Numbered from the stretch's first letter, positions 43,064 to 52,565 are shown. The stretch is 64,000 nucleotides of DNA from CAVTQZ01 sp963737015 (GCA_963737015.1 CAVTQZ010000001.1:1364001-1428000); one strand, 5' to 3'. Numbers and translations: made by a program. The notes: generated by a model not told the origin, from the letters alone.

Positions 43064-44479
43064 CTAGGAGCGCGCCTCATCGTTTCCTTGATCTACCGCC
43101 GGCCGCGATTCACGATGAGGGCCTTTGCTGTGCGCCGCGGCACCAGTTTCATCTCCTCTGGTAGCCGACACTGCGGGTACTGACTTCCGAAGGCTCTCGT
43201 ATATCGATACTCCCTGGCTCACCAAGCCTGCCACGACCTGATTGACCCCTTCGGTCCCGTTAAGGATCGTCATACTCGAACCCGCTACACCTTTTGCGGC
43301 TTCACCGACAAGCGTCGGGAGCGCATCGATCAGCTTGTTGGCCGCGATCAGCGCTTGATTTCCGTCGCTTAGCGCGTCAGCACGGACATTGATCGCCTCG
43401 GCCTCCGCTGCTGCGACGGTGCGCTGCGCATAGGCATCTCCATCCGCCTCACGCTTCTTGGCCTCGGCATCCGCGGCTGCCCTCGTCTTTTGGGCGTCGG
43501 CTCCTGCTTCTGCCATCGTGCGTTGCCTGTTTGCTTCGGCTTCCGTGCTGAACTTCACGGTATCTCTATTAGCCTCCGCAAGGGTTCGCTGACGGAAAGC
43601 CTCAGCCTCCGTCTCCGCCTTCACCTTGTCCCGATCAGCGTCTGCAAGCGTCCTCGTCTTATAGGCCTCGGCATCAGCCGGCCGCCGCACCTCGGATTCC
43701 AGGCGCTTGTCGGTGAGCTGAGCTTGACGTTCGGCAAGCGCCGTCTGCTGCTCTGTGACCTCTTGCGATGCTGAAGCCTGTGCCAATGGACCAGCTTGAG
43801 CCGCGTTCGCTTTGGCTTGTTCGGTCTCGGCCTCAAAGCCCGCTTGCTTGATGGTCGTATCGCGTACGTATTGTGCCTTTAAAGCTGCCGCCTCCTGTTC
43901 TCGCTGAGTTGCTTCTTGGTCGGCCTGCGCCTGTGCAATCCGAGCATTCTTTTGCACCGCAGCCATGTGGGGTGCGGCGATGTTGTTTATGTACCCAGAT
44001 GGGTCACCCACTTCTTGGATTTGAAATGCGTCGACAACGAGGCCGAGTTTCTCCATCTCGTCCGATGAGGCTGCCTTGACTTCCTGAGCCAGACTATTTC
44101 GATCGGTGATGATCTTTTCGACCGTGAGGCCGCCGACGATCGACCGCAGGTGGCCGGCGAGGATCTGACCTACAAGGGACTGCAGTTGGTCCTGCTGATC
44201 GAGGAATCGCCGAGCAGCATTGGCTATGGACTGGAAATCATCAGCAACCTTGAAGACCGCAACCGCCTGGACGGTCAGGGGTATTCCCTGACTGGTCACA
44301 CAGTTCTCTTGGAGCTCGGCCTCATAGAGGTCGAGAGAAAGGATGCGCGCTCTCGAACGCCATGGTGCGACGAAGGTGCCATGACCCGTCACGATTCGGA
44401 ACTGGGCGCCATCCACACGACCCTTGGCTCCCGATATGACTAGTGCTTGGTTTGGTTCTGGGATTCGGTAGAAAAACAT
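43064..44479 (-). CDS. flotillin-like SPFH-domain protein
   Basis: A 471-residue protein: a short hydrophobic N-terminus 'MFFYRIPEPNQALVISGAKG', the SPFH/band-7 domain to about residue 170 ('TSQGIPLTVQAVAVFKV', 'RSIVGGLTVEKIITDR', 'LGLVVDAFQIQEV'), then a long Ala/Glu/Arg coiled coil (about 180-375) with repeating 'EAEAxRQRTxAEAxxD' segments, and a C-terminal 'MTILNGTEGVNQVVAGL'. Bacterial flotillins scaffold membrane microdomains. It lies 24 bp downstream of a small NfeD-like gene, the usual partner. The last 40 residues are polar and atypical. Confidence 0.9.
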   Translation of the reverse strand: MFFYRIPEPNQALVISGAKGRVDGAQFRIVTGHGTFVAPWRSRARILSLDLYEAELQENCVTSQGIPLTVQAVAVFKVADDFQSIANAARRFLDQQDQLQSLVGQILAGHLRSIVGGLTVEKIITDRNSLAQEVKAASSDEMEKLGLVVDAFQIQEVGDPSGYINNIAAPHMAAVQKNARIAQAQADQEATQREQEAAALKAQYVRDTTIKQAGFEAETEQAKANAAQAGPLAQASASQEVTEQQTALAERQAQLTDKRLESEVRRPADAEAYKTRTLADADRDKVKAETEAEAFRQRTLAEANRDTVKFSTEAEANRQRTMAEAGADAQKTRAAADAEAKKREADGDAYAQRTVAAAEAEAINVRADALSDGNQALIAANKLIDALPTLVGEAAKGVAGSSMTILNGTEGVNQVVAGLVSQGVSIYESLRKSVPAVSATRGDETGAAAHSKGPHRESRPAVDQGNDEARS

Positions 44480-44503
44480 GGCTGAACCTTTCGTCGCGAA
44501 AGA

Positions 44504-44716
44504 TCAATATCCAGCAGCGGTAACGAGAACTGTACGAGGTCCTGTTTGCTCGACGACAACGATTCTTGCGTTCTTACTCAGAGATTCGCCACCTTGGGTG
44601 TATGCCGTGAAAGCTTCCGATCCGCCTCGAATGCTCAAGATGACTTCTCCCGCCCCGTCTGGCGGTATCGGAACCGACACACGTCCCACCATCCCGGTCG
44701 TATCGTCATCCATCAT
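44504..44716 (-). CDS. short NfeD-like OB-fold protein (flotillin partner)
   Basis: A 70-residue protein consisting only of the NfeD C-terminal beta-barrel ('GMVGRVSVPIPPDGAGEVIL', 'IVVVEQTGPRTVLVTAAGY'). NfeD proteins normally bring transmembrane helices and sit next to flotillin/stomatin genes; here only the soluble barrel remains, 24 bp upstream of the flotillin gene in the same operon. ATG 44716 (MMDDDTTGMVG) or an internal GTG could start it. No membrane segment is visible. Confidence 0.7.
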   Translation of the reverse strand: MMDDDTTGMVGRVSVPIPPDGAGEVILSIRGGSEAFTAYTQGGESLSKNARIVVVEQTGPRTVLVTAAGY

Positions 44717-44749
44717 CGGCGTGATGCAATCCTTCTCTCATTACAACGC

Positions 44750-46276
44750 TCAAGTCGCTCGGCTCGATCCACTCAGGGCTGGGATCCGGGTGCCGTCGAC
44801 GTTCTCGAGCTCGACTCCCAGCAGGCCCGCGACTGTCGGGGCGATGTCTGCCACGGCAACGGTGTCGGGAAAGCCGCCGCGGCGGACATCAGGACCCGTG
44901 GCGACCAAAAGCCCGCTTGGCCGGTGATCCCCGCTTCGTAGGTCTCGGCTCTCCCATCCGACCCTACCCGTGCGTGCCGAAGTGAGAGCAGCGATGGGGA
45001 ATTCGTCGTTCCACTCGACGATCAGGTCGGGCAACTGCTGCAGATGTTCCCCTTCGTAGACGTCGCCGGCCCGCAGAACTCGGCGAACTGCAGGCTCTCC
45101 AGTATTCGCGTTTACCAATTCCCGGAGGCCAGCGGACAAAGACTCGCAATATTCGTCGTACTCCTCGCCACCGTGTACGAGGCCGTTCGGTTCGCGACCG
45201 ACCAGGTTGACACGAATCGCACCGCTCGTATTGTTGTGGACGGCGAATGACCGGCGCGTAGCCAGTTTTGCCTCTTCGTTTGCGTGAGACAACGAGGGAA
45301 GTCGGTCACGAACCCTGCTGGCGGCACGACGCGCGGGCGCTGGAAGCCGGCGAGCTGAAGCGGCTGGAGACCACCTCCTCCAATGGCGTGCGATGGACTG
45401 CTCGTCGACGTCGAGACGCCGTAGAACCTCGTCCAAGAGATGGTTGCCGCTGTGATTGGGCCCCATGCCGTGACTGAGTAGCACGATGCAAACGGTTTCG
45501 CGATCGAGCTGTTCCAGGAGCTCCCCCAGAGCAGTGTCTATCTCGGCATAGACGATCTCGACCGGGTCGGCTCCCACGTTCGCACTGAATGACGCGTCGT
45601 GTGCCTCATGACTCGGATCGTGTATGTGCCAGCAATTGTGTCCAACGCAATGCGCTTCGCTGAAGACGTAGAAGAAGAGGTCCCAGTCGTCGCGTTCGAG
45701 GATCCAGGCAGCGATCTCTCGGCGGAGGCGCACGGCTTTCCTCAGGTTGTCGGAGAACCGAACCCAGTCCGACGGGGTGTCTCGTGGACCTCCGCAGTTC
45801 CACCCCACGGGATGCGTCCCGAAACGGGCCTCGAGCTCCGAGGCGAACGAAGGCGGCCAGGTCCCGAACTGCTGGTCCGCCGAGCAGCCTCCCCATCCCA
45901 CCACATGAACACCGTTGATCCCACGGCTGACGCTGGAATGGGGCACGTCGATTACTGCAGTTCGCAAACCCGCACGGCTGAGTGTCTGCCAGAACGGCTC
46001 AGCCGCGAGCTGTGCCGGGTCGAAATACCGAGTGGTGTAGGTCCCTACCACGAGCTGGCGGTCCGAGTAACGACCGTGGCCGGCCGGGGACTTTCCGGTG
46101 AAGATCGATGGCCACACACCTCCGACGTACAGACCCGGAAGAGCCTCTATCTCCGACCTTGCTCCTTGTTCCAACATCGAAGCGAGATTGGGCATTCTGC
46201 CCGAGGCCGCCAGTCTCAACGCAAGGCTCGGCTCGCATGAGTCGAGCCCTAACACCATTACCCGGGTACTGGTCAT
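44750..46276 (-). CDS. type I phosphodiesterase/nucleotide pyrophosphatase-like alkaline phosphatase superfamily protein
   Basis: A 508-residue protein. 'VMVLGLDSCEPSLALRLAASG' provides the first metal-binding Asp; 'YVGGVWPSIFTGKSPAGHG' supplies the nucleophile region, 'VIDVPHSS' and 'VLLSHGMGPNHSG' further metal ligands, and 'SGDHRPSGLLVATGPDV' with 'VAVADIAPTVAGLLGVE' the C-terminal signature. It should hydrolyse a phosphodiester, phosphomonoester or related bond. There is no signal peptide, so it is probably cytoplasmic. It is 33 bp upstream of the NfeD/flotillin pair in the same orientation. Substrate unknown. Confidence 0.82.
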   Translation of the reverse strand: MTSTRVMVLGLDSCEPSLALRLAASGRMPNLASMLEQGARSEIEALPGLYVGGVWPSIFTGKSPAGHGRYSDRQLVVGTYTTRYFDPAQLAAEPFWQTLSRAGLRTAVIDVPHSSVSRGINGVHVVGWGGCSADQQFGTWPPSFASELEARFGTHPVGWNCGGPRDTPSDWVRFSDNLRKAVRLRREIAAWILERDDWDLFFYVFSEAHCVGHNCWHIHDPSHEAHDASFSANVGADPVEIVYAEIDTALGELLEQLDRETVCIVLLSHGMGPNHSGNHLLDEVLRRLDVDEQSIARHWRRWSPAASARRLPAPARRAASRVRDRLPSLSHANEEAKLATRRSFAVHNNTSGAIRVNLVGREPNGLVHGGEEYDEYCESLSAGLRELVNANTGEPAVRRVLRAGDVYEGEHLQQLPDLIVEWNDEFPIAALTSARTGRVGWESRDLRSGDHRPSGLLVATGPDVRRGGFPDTVAVADIAPTVAGLLGVELENVDGTRIPALSGSSRAT

Positions 46277-46363
46277 GAGATGGCCTGAAGGAGCGCAGGT
46301 GACATTTTCATCAAGGTCCGCGTTGCGGCATCGGACCTGATCGTTAGCTTCTTCGGCACTGAG

Positions 46364-46436
46364 AGCGGACGACGGGATTCGAACCCGCGACCCTCACCTT
46401 GGCAAGGTGATGCTCTACCAACTGAGCCACGTCCGC
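46364..46436 (-). tRNA. tRNA-Gly (anticodon GCC)
   Basis: The minus strand folds as a tRNA: acceptor GCGGACG/CGTCCGC with discriminator T, anticodon stem TCACC/GGTGA with loop TTGCCAA (anticodon GCC), and T arm GCGGG-TTCGAAT-CCCGT (one G-U pair). CCA is not encoded. It lies between the WS/DGAT gene and the phosphodiesterase-like gene. Confidence 0.95.
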
Positions 46437-46470
46437 GTGTAGCAGATCCTACCTCGGCCTTCTTGGCGTC

Positions 46471-47958
46471 TCAGGCCCAGTGCTGACCAGTCCGCTGGGA
46501 AGCTTTCAGCAGCTCGCAAAGGCTGTCTGTGAACAATTGAGCGACATGCCCGACCTCCGGAACGAGGCCGCGACAACCGAGCAGTCCCCCATAGACGGTC
46601 CCTGCGTAGCTCATGGCGGTCACGTTCAGACCGACTCCTTCGACGATCGGCCCGACCGGATATACGGCGACCATCCGCGATCCGGCGAACCACAGGGGAT
46701 CCTCGGGTCCGGGGATGTTCGACACGATGACGTTGAACAGAGGCCGGAAGTGGTCGAAGACACGCAAGTTGCCAGCGAGACGTGCGAGGCGTGAGGACAG
46801 AGCAGGGAATGCGAGCTGGGCCCAGCCACCGATCACGTCGTCGGATAGCACCTGCGCCTGTCCCTTAGCGAGGCGCGTGCTCTCGGCGATCAGCCGTAAA
46901 CGCTCCACCGGATCGGCGACCGACGTGGCGAGTGACACGAGCATTGCCGACACCTTGTTGCCGATTGCATCGACACGTTCGACCGGCTCGACGGGCTCTC
47001 CCCCGTCTTCGCCGCTTCGGGCATCGCGACCGGCGTCGCCCTTGCGACCCGAGACTGGGACCATCGCGATCAAAGGGTCGCCGAGCCTCTCACCCCGCTC
47101 GATCAGGAGTCTTCGGAGCGCACCCGACACAGCAGCGAGAAGGACATCGTTCACGGTCCCGCCGAAGTTGCTCTTCACGCTCCGAAGATCGTCCAGTGGT
47201 GCCTGCACGAACGCGATCCGCCGTTGGGAGGAGATCGTTCCGTTCAGCGAGGTTCTCGGTGCTCGGAACGGCGCGGGTGGCGGCTCCATCTCATCCTCTT
47301 CGCGCAGGCGCCGGTTGCGCTCTGCGAGCTGACGCATCGCGCCGACGGTCTTCTTCAATGAATCGACGGAACGCTCCGGGTGCCGCAGCCACGACGAGAG
47401 TCCCCCCACCATGAGCTCGGCATCGCTCGGGAGCTGAGCGCGGCGTGGTCGCGGCTGGAACGAGGTTGGTTCGAACGAGGCTCGCTGCGGGTCCACATCC
47501 AGGAACGCCGCCATCACCTCCGCCCCGGAGACACCGTCGATCAGCGCGTGATGGAGCTTCGGGACGACCGCCACATGACCCGACTCCAGGCCTTCCACCA
47601 CGTGCATCTCCCAGAGGGGTCTCGTCGAATCGAGCGGACGGGCGACCAGTTCCGACACGAGGGAGGCGAGCTCGGCGGGCCCGCCCGGCGCGGGAAGGCT
47701 CCACCGATGCAGGTGGGAATCGAGATCGAAGTCGGGGTCCTCCACCCACACGGGGTGGTTGATTCCGAACGGGACCCTGAGCGCTCGCTCTTTGAGCGAC
47801 GGAACGAGGTGCATCCTGTCAGAGACGAGCAGCCGCACCTGATCGAAAAAGGGAACCTCCGCGGGCTCGTCCCGAGGTTCGAAAACCATGACGGCACAGA
47901 CATGCATGTGCATCGCCGGTGTCTCCATCGCGAGGAAGGAAGCATCCATTCCGTTCAT
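46471..47958 (-). CDS. wax ester synthase/diacylglycerol acyltransferase (WS/DGAT) family
   Basis: A 495-residue acyltransferase that esterifies diacylglycerol or fatty alcohols with acyl-CoA, giving storage lipid. It starts 'MNGMDASFLAMETPAMHMHV', has the catalytic 'LHHALIDGVSG' (His136-His137, Asp141) and 'GGTVNDVLLAAVSGALRRLL', and ends with the conserved 'VSNIPGPEDPLWFAG' and 'GLNVTAMSYAG'. ATG 47958 is used; GTG 47967 would add three residues. An internal Glu-rich insertion around 320-335 is minor. It is 23 bp downstream of dut, possibly co-transcribed. Confidence 0.92.
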   Translation of the reverse strand: MNGMDASFLAMETPAMHMHVCAVMVFEPRDEPAEVPFFDQVRLLVSDRMHLVPSLKERALRVPFGINHPVWVEDPDFDLDSHLHRWSLPAPGGPAELASLVSELVARPLDSTRPLWEMHVVEGLESGHVAVVPKLHHALIDGVSGAEVMAAFLDVDPQRASFEPTSFQPRPRRAQLPSDAELMVGGLSSWLRHPERSVDSLKKTVGAMRQLAERNRRLREEDEMEPPPAPFRAPRTSLNGTISSQRRIAFVQAPLDDLRSVKSNFGGTVNDVLLAAVSGALRRLLIERGERLGDPLIAMVPVSGRKGDAGRDARSGEDGGEPVEPVERVDAIGNKVSAMLVSLATSVADPVERLRLIAESTRLAKGQAQVLSDDVIGGWAQLAFPALSSRLARLAGNLRVFDHFRPLFNVIVSNIPGPEDPLWFAGSRMVAVYPVGPIVEGVGLNVTAMSYAGTVYGGLLGCRGLVPEVGHVAQLFTDSLCELLKASQRTGQHWA

Positions 47959-47981
47959 CCGTCGCACCTGGCGGTTCCTTC

Positions 47982-48419
47982 CTACCGGCCCGTATGCCCG
48001 AAGCCGCCTAAGCCCCTCGAGCTGCCGGGAAGTTCGTCACCCTGCACGAATTTCACTTCCTCCACCGATTGAATGACCAACTGGGCGATTCTGTCGCCAC
48101 GCCTCACCTCGTAGGAGCTCTGCGGGTCCGTGTTCACCAGCAAGACTCGCAGCTCGTCGCGATAGCCCGAGTCGATCAAGCCCGGTGTGTTCAGGCACGT
48201 GACGCCGTGACGCAGAGCGAGCCCGCTTCGCGGTTGCACGAATCCTGCATAACCCCGAGGAATCGCGATCGCCACACCCGTGGGCACCAGGGCGCGCCCG
48301 CCTCCAGGTGCCAGCGTTGCCGCTTCACGGGCGTAGAGGTCGGCGCCCGCATCGCCTTCATGCGCGTACGAGGGAACGGGGAGCTCCGGGTCGATCTTCA
48401 CGAGGGGCACCTCGAGCAC
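47982..48419 (-). CDS. dut: dUTP diphosphatase
   Basis: Trimeric dUTPase hydrolysing dUTP to dUMP, 145 residues. Conserved motifs are all present: I 'DAGADLYAREA', II 'QPRSGLALRHGV', III 'NTPGLIDSGYRDELRVLLVN', IV 'RRGDRIAQLVIQ' and V 'SSRGLGGFGHTGR'. GTG start at 48419; no strong ribosome site, and GTG 48410 is an alternative. It is divergent from orn, with 79 bp between starts. Confidence 0.95.
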   Translation of the reverse strand: MLEVPLVKIDPELPVPSYAHEGDAGADLYAREAATLAPGGGRALVPTGVAIAIPRGYAGFVQPRSGLALRHGVTCLNTPGLIDSGYRDELRVLLVNTDPQSSYEVRRGDRIAQLVIQSVEEVKFVQGDELPGSSRGLGGFGHTGR

Positions 48420-48498
48420 CGCCCGACGATACTGCCGAGGTCTCCTCGCAGGTGCTTTCCCTTCGGCCCCGAAGGAATGGGCCTATAGCATCGCTTGA

Positions 48499-49119
48499 AT
48501 GCTCGTCTGGATGGACCTAGAGATGACAGGTCTCGACCCGGAGCGTCACACGATCGTCGAGATCGCGACGCTCGTGACCGACGATTCGCTGAACATCGTC
48601 GCGGAAGGTCCGGACCTCGTGATCCACGCCGACGAGACGCAGCTCGCAGCGATGGAGCCGGTCGTGCGGGAGATGCACACGCGCTCAGGCCTCCTTGCAG
48701 CGATCCAGGCATCGGAGGTCTCGCTCGAGGACGCTGCGCGTGGCAGCCTGGACTTCATAAAGGCTCACGTGTCCGAGGCCAGAAAGGTTCCCCTCTGCGG
48801 GAACTCGATCGGCACCGACCGCCGTTTTCTCGCGGCCTACATGCCGGAGATAGAAGACTGGCTGCACTACCGGTCGGTCGACGTCTCGACGGTGAAGGAA
48901 CTCTGTCGGCGCTGGTATCCCGAGGCTTTGTCAGGGGCCCCCTCCAAGAAGACGACCCATCGCGCCCTCGACGACATCCGCGAATCCGTACAGGAGCTCG
49001 CTTATTACCGCCAGGCGATCTTCGCTCAGAAGACCTCTGCCGAGAGACCGACGCCCGCCACCGAGTCGGCGACCACCCCCGAGCGGTCGGCGACCACCCC
49101 AGAGCCCAATCCGTCCTGA
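48499..49119 (+). CDS. orn: oligoribonuclease
   Basis: DEDDh 3'-5' exoribonuclease that degrades 2-5-mer RNA and, in bacteria with c-di-GMP signalling, pGpG. 206 residues: 'VWMDLEMTGLD' (Asp6, Glu8), 'CGNSIGTDRRFLAAYMP' and 'THRALDDIRESVQEL' supply the DEDDh residues. A proline/threonine-rich tail with two 'SATTPE' repeats extends past the usual end near residue 180. ATG 48499. Confidence 0.95.
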   Translation: MLVWMDLEMTGLDPERHTIVEIATLVTDDSLNIVAEGPDLVIHADETQLAAMEPVVREMHTRSGLLAAIQASEVSLEDAARGSLDFIKAHVSEARKVPLCGNSIGTDRRFLAAYMPEIEDWLHYRSVDVSTVKELCRRWYPEALSGAPSKKTTHRALDDIRESVQELAYYRQAIFAQKTSAERPTPATESATTPERSATTPEPNPS

Positions 49120-49147
49120 AGCGAGCAGAAAGAAAGAGGAAAAGCCG

Positions 49148-50221
49148 ATGGAGATGCGAACGCTCGGCAAGACCGGGATCAAGGTCTCACCGATCTGTCT
49201 CGGGGCGATGATGCTCGGAAGTTGGGGGAACCCCGACCACGAGGAATCGATACGCATCATCCACGCTGCCCTCGACTCCGGCATCAACTTCGTCGACACG
49301 GCCGACGTCTACTCCTCGGGGGAGTCCGAAGAAATCGTCGGCAAGGCGCTGTCGGGAGGCAGGCGCGACGGCGTCGTGCTCGCCACGAAGTTCCACGCGC
49401 CGATGGGCGCCGACCCGAACATGGCGGGCAACTCGAGGCGTTGGATCGTCCGCGAGGTCGAGAACAGCCTGCGGCGGCTCAGGACCGACTGGATCGACCT
49501 CTACCAGGTCCACCGCCCGGACCCGTCTTGCGACATCGATGACACGCTCGGGGCGCTTTCGGATCTGGTCCACCAGGGAAAGGTCCGCGTCATCGGTTCC
49601 TCGACCTTTCCGGCCGAGCAGATCGTGGAGGCGCAGTGGACGGCGGAGCGACGCGGCCGGGAGCGCTTCCAATGCGAGCAGCCGCCGTATTCGATCTTCG
49701 CCCGCGGTGTCGAAGCCGCCGTGCTACCGACCTGCGCGCGCTACGGGATGGGGGTGATCGTCTGGAGCCCGCTCAACGGTGGGTGGCTCACCGGTCGCTA
49801 CCGCCAGGGCTCCCCCATGCCCGAGGGCGGCCGGGCGAGCCGTATCCCGGCAAGGTTCGACACTGCCCGTCGCTCGGTCCAGGCGAAGCTGGCGGCCGTA
49901 GAGGACCTTTCGCAACTGGCGGGCAAGGTCGGCGCTCCCCTCACCCACCTCGCCGTTGCGTTCGTGCTCGCCCACCCCGCCGTCACCTCCGCGATCGTCG
50001 GGCCGCGGACGATGGAGCACCTTCTCGGCGTCCTCGGGGCCACCGACGTCACCCTCTCGGACGAGGTTCTCGACCAGATCGACGAGGTAGTCGCCCCAGG
50101 AAGGAACGTCGACAAGAGTGACGCCGGTTGGACCCCACCGGCCCTCGAGAAGCCTTGGTTGCGCAGGCGCCCCGTTGCGGCTCGCTCCGGGGCGGGCACC
50201 GGTGCTGAGGCACACTCCTAG
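49148..50221 (+). CDS. aldo/keto reductase
   Basis: NADPH-dependent oxidoreductase with a TIM barrel, 357 residues. 'VDTADVYSSGESEEIVGKAL' contains the catalytic Asp and Tyr, 'VLATKFHAP' the Lys and 'IDLYQVHRPDP' the His; 'AVTSAIVGPRTMEHL' is the NADPH-phosphate loop. It resembles the YajO/tyrosine-auxotrophy-like aldo/keto reductases. ATG 49148 has GAGG upstream. It is 2 bp upstream of the acyl-CoA synthetase gene, so the two are likely co-transcribed. Confidence 0.9.
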   Translation: MEMRTLGKTGIKVSPICLGAMMLGSWGNPDHEESIRIIHAALDSGINFVDTADVYSSGESEEIVGKALSGGRRDGVVLATKFHAPMGADPNMAGNSRRWIVREVENSLRRLRTDWIDLYQVHRPDPSCDIDDTLGALSDLVHQGKVRVIGSSTFPAEQIVEAQWTAERRGRERFQCEQPPYSIFARGVEAAVLPTCARYGMGVIVWSPLNGGWLTGRYRQGSPMPEGGRASRIPARFDTARRSVQAKLAAVEDLSQLAGKVGAPLTHLAVAFVLAHPAVTSAIVGPRTMEHLLGVLGATDVTLSDEVLDQIDEVVAPGRNVDKSDAGWTPPALEKPWLRRRPVAARSGAGTGAEAHS

Positions 50222-50223
50222 CC

Positions 50224-52026
50224 TTGTCGGATACGACACCGATGACGCTCGAGGACGCGACCCGGCAGCTCGTCGCGCCCGGCCAGATGTTCGAGCTCGG
50301 CGAGACGGTCATTCGCGGGGTGCAGACGAGGGTTTGGAAGAACTGCCCCTCTGACCTGCGCGTGGTCCTCGAGCTCTCGAGAGGGCACGGGGAGAAGGAC
50401 TTCATCGTCTACGAGGACGAGCGGACGACCTTCGAAGGGCACTTCCGTTCCGCGGCCTCGTTTGCGCACACGCTCAGGGACCGCTTCGGGATCACGAAAG
50501 GCGAGCGCGTCGCGATCGCGATGCGCAACCTACCCGAGTGGGCGGTGTCGTTCTGGGCCGGGGCGGCTACCGGGGCGATACTGGTGCCGTTGAACGCTTG
50601 GTGGACGAGCGCGGAGCTTCGCTTCGGCCTCGACGACTCCGAGAGCACGGTCGCCGTGGTCGACACGGCGCGCTTCGAGAGCATTCGGCCGCACCTCGCG
50701 GACCTCCGACACCTCCGAGGCGTGGTCGTTACGAGCGAGGACCGCCACGCCATCCCCCCGGTCCCCGACTCCCCGGTGCCCGTCGTCTCCTTCGCCGAGC
50801 TGGTCGGCGACCCCGCGCCCGACATCGCCCTACCCGACGTCGTGATCGACCCGGACGACGACCTCACGATCTTCTACACGTCGGGTACTACGGGAGTTCC
50901 GAAGGGAGCCGTCGGGACGCACCGCAACATGTGCACGAACCTCATGAGCCTCTACTTCGTGAACGCGAGAGCGACGCTTCGTGGGTCGAGCCTTGCCGGA
51001 GACGACCAAAGCGGCGGGGAGACTGCGGCTCAGAATCCCCCGAGTACCCAAGGCTCGTACCTGCTCTCGGTCCCCCTCTTCCATGCGACGGGATGTCATT
51101 CGATCCTCGTCGCGAACACCGCAGCGGGCAACAAGCTCGTCATGATGCACCACTGGGACCCCGAACGCGCGCTCGAGCTGATCGAACGCGAGAAGATCAC
51201 GACGTTCGGAGGCGTCCCCGCGATGGTGATGCAGGTGATCGATTCCCCCGACTTCGAAAAGCGCGACACCTCATCGGTGCGCGCCGTCGCCTACGGAGGT
51301 GCGCCCGCCCCTCCCGACCTCGTTCGCCGCATCAAACAGCATTTCCCGGTGAGCGCCCCGTCGAACGGTTACGGCCTCACCGAGACCTCGTCGGTCACGA
51401 CCATGAACAGCGGCGACGACTACGTGCGGAAGCCCGAGAGCGTGGGCCCCCCGGTACCGGTGTGCGAGGTCGCCATCGTCCCCGAGGATCACGGGGGCGA
51501 CGAGCCGGGCTCCGATCTCCCCGCCGGCCCGGAAGTCCTCGGTGAGATCTGGGTCAAAGGGCCGAACGTCGTCCGTGGCTACTGGGGCCGTCCGCAAGAG
51601 ACGACTGCGACGTTCACGAAAGGCTGGTTGCACACCGGTGACATAGGGCGTCTCGACGACGAGGGTTTCGTCTACGTCGTCGACCGCGCCAAGGACATGG
51701 TGATCCGCGGCGGTGAGAACGTCTACTCGGTGGAGGTCGAAGCCGCACTATTCGAGCATCCGGCGGTCGCCGACGCGGCCGTGATCGGCGTCCCGCATCC
51801 CGTGCTCGGCGAAGAGGTGGGTGCCGCGATCGTCCTGCGCAGCGGGACGAAGCTGAGCGCCGAGGAGCTCGCGCGACATGCCCGTGAGCGTCTCGCCGGC
51901 TTCATGGTCCCGACGCACATCTGGTTCCTGTCCGAGCCCCTCCCGCGAAACCCGCAAGGCAAGGTGTTGAAGCGCGACCTTCGCGACAAGCTGATCGGAT
52001 CCTCCGGGGAGGGGACGGGAAGCTAG
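50224..52026 (+). CDS. AMP-binding acyl-CoA synthetase (fatty-acid-CoA ligase family)
   Basis: A 600-residue adenylate-forming enzyme that activates a carboxylic acid as acyl-AMP and transfers it to CoA. Core motifs are 'IFYTSGTTGVPKGAVG' (A3), 'NGYGLTETSSV' (A5), 'GWLHTGDIGRLDDEGFVYVV' (A7), 'KDMVIRGGENVYSVEVE' (A8) and 'PRNPQGKVLKRDLR' (A10, Lys). Chain length of the acid is unknown. TTG 50224 starts 2 bp after the aldo/keto reductase. Its stop overlaps the convergent DUF1707 gene by 4 bp. Confidence 0.9.
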   Translation: MSDTTPMTLEDATRQLVAPGQMFELGETVIRGVQTRVWKNCPSDLRVVLELSRGHGEKDFIVYEDERTTFEGHFRSAASFAHTLRDRFGITKGERVAIAMRNLPEWAVSFWAGAATGAILVPLNAWWTSAELRFGLDDSESTVAVVDTARFESIRPHLADLRHLRGVVVTSEDRHAIPPVPDSPVPVVSFAELVGDPAPDIALPDVVIDPDDDLTIFYTSGTTGVPKGAVGTHRNMCTNLMSLYFVNARATLRGSSLAGDDQSGGETAAQNPPSTQGSYLLSVPLFHATGCHSILVANTAAGNKLVMMHHWDPERALELIEREKITTFGGVPAMVMQVIDSPDFEKRDTSSVRAVAYGGAPAPPDLVRRIKQHFPVSAPSNGYGLTETSSVTTMNSGDDYVRKPESVGPPVPVCEVAIVPEDHGGDEPGSDLPAGPEVLGEIWVKGPNVVRGYWGRPQETTATFTKGWLHTGDIGRLDDEGFVYVVDRAKDMVIRGGENVYSVEVEAALFEHPAVADAAVIGVPHPVLGEEVGAAIVLRSGTKLSAEELARHARERLAGFMVPTHIWFLSEPLPRNPQGKVLKRDLRDKLIGSSGEGTGS

Positions 52027-52565
52027 AGCCACCTCCCACCACGGCGACGGCCGTAGTAGGGCTCTGGCAAGGATCCCGTCCCGACGGAGGTGCCCGGTCC
52101 CGCTGCAGGGGGCGGCGGCGGCCCCCCGACGTAGTGATGCCCGTACCAGCCCCAGCGCCGGTGGGACCTGCGCCAGAAGATGAAGAAGCCAACGCCGAAC
52201 AACAGCCACGGGAAGTGCCAAGGCCACATCATCGAGCTCACGGCGGCGGTGAAGAGGAAGACCGCGACGAGAAGCAGCACGAAGTGTCCCTTCCGTCTGC
52301 GCTTCACGAGCTCGGGCGGAGGCGGCAACACGTCCGGCGGCAGGTCGACGAGCAGGCCCGCGAGGTCACCCCGGGTCTTGGCGGACATCGCACGCTGGAG
52401 CCTGTCGTTGAACTCGGTCTCGTCGAGTCGTCCGTCGGAGTAGTTCTTGGATAGCGACTCGGCGACCTCGGAGCGCTCGGCGTCGGAGACCCGCATGTCG
52501 GCGTTCGGGACGTCGGCCCGGCTCCGGGCGAACCAGGGCGACCACGGAGGTATGTAGCCGGCCAT
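52023..52565 (-). CDS. DUF1707 (SHOCT-like) membrane protein
   Basis: A 180-residue protein: an N-terminal DUF1707 domain ('NADMRVSDAERSEVAESLSK', 'GRLDETEFNDRLQRAMSAKT'), two adjacent transmembrane segments (about 100-138) and a Gly/Pro/Tyr/Arg-rich tail. DUF1707 is typical of actinobacterial envelope-stress-related proteins and often accompanies PspC. ATG 52565 overlaps the stop of the PspC gene by one base, so the two form a coupled operon. Confidence 0.8.
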   Translation of the reverse strand: MAGYIPPWSPWFARSRADVPNADMRVSDAERSEVAESLSKNYSDGRLDETEFNDRLQRAMSAKTRGDLAGLLVDLPPDVLPPPPELVKRRRKGHFVLLLVAVFLFTAAVSSMMWPWHFPWLLFGVGFFIFWRRSHRRWGWYGHHYVGGPPPPPAAGPGTSVGTGSLPEPYYGRRRGGRWL

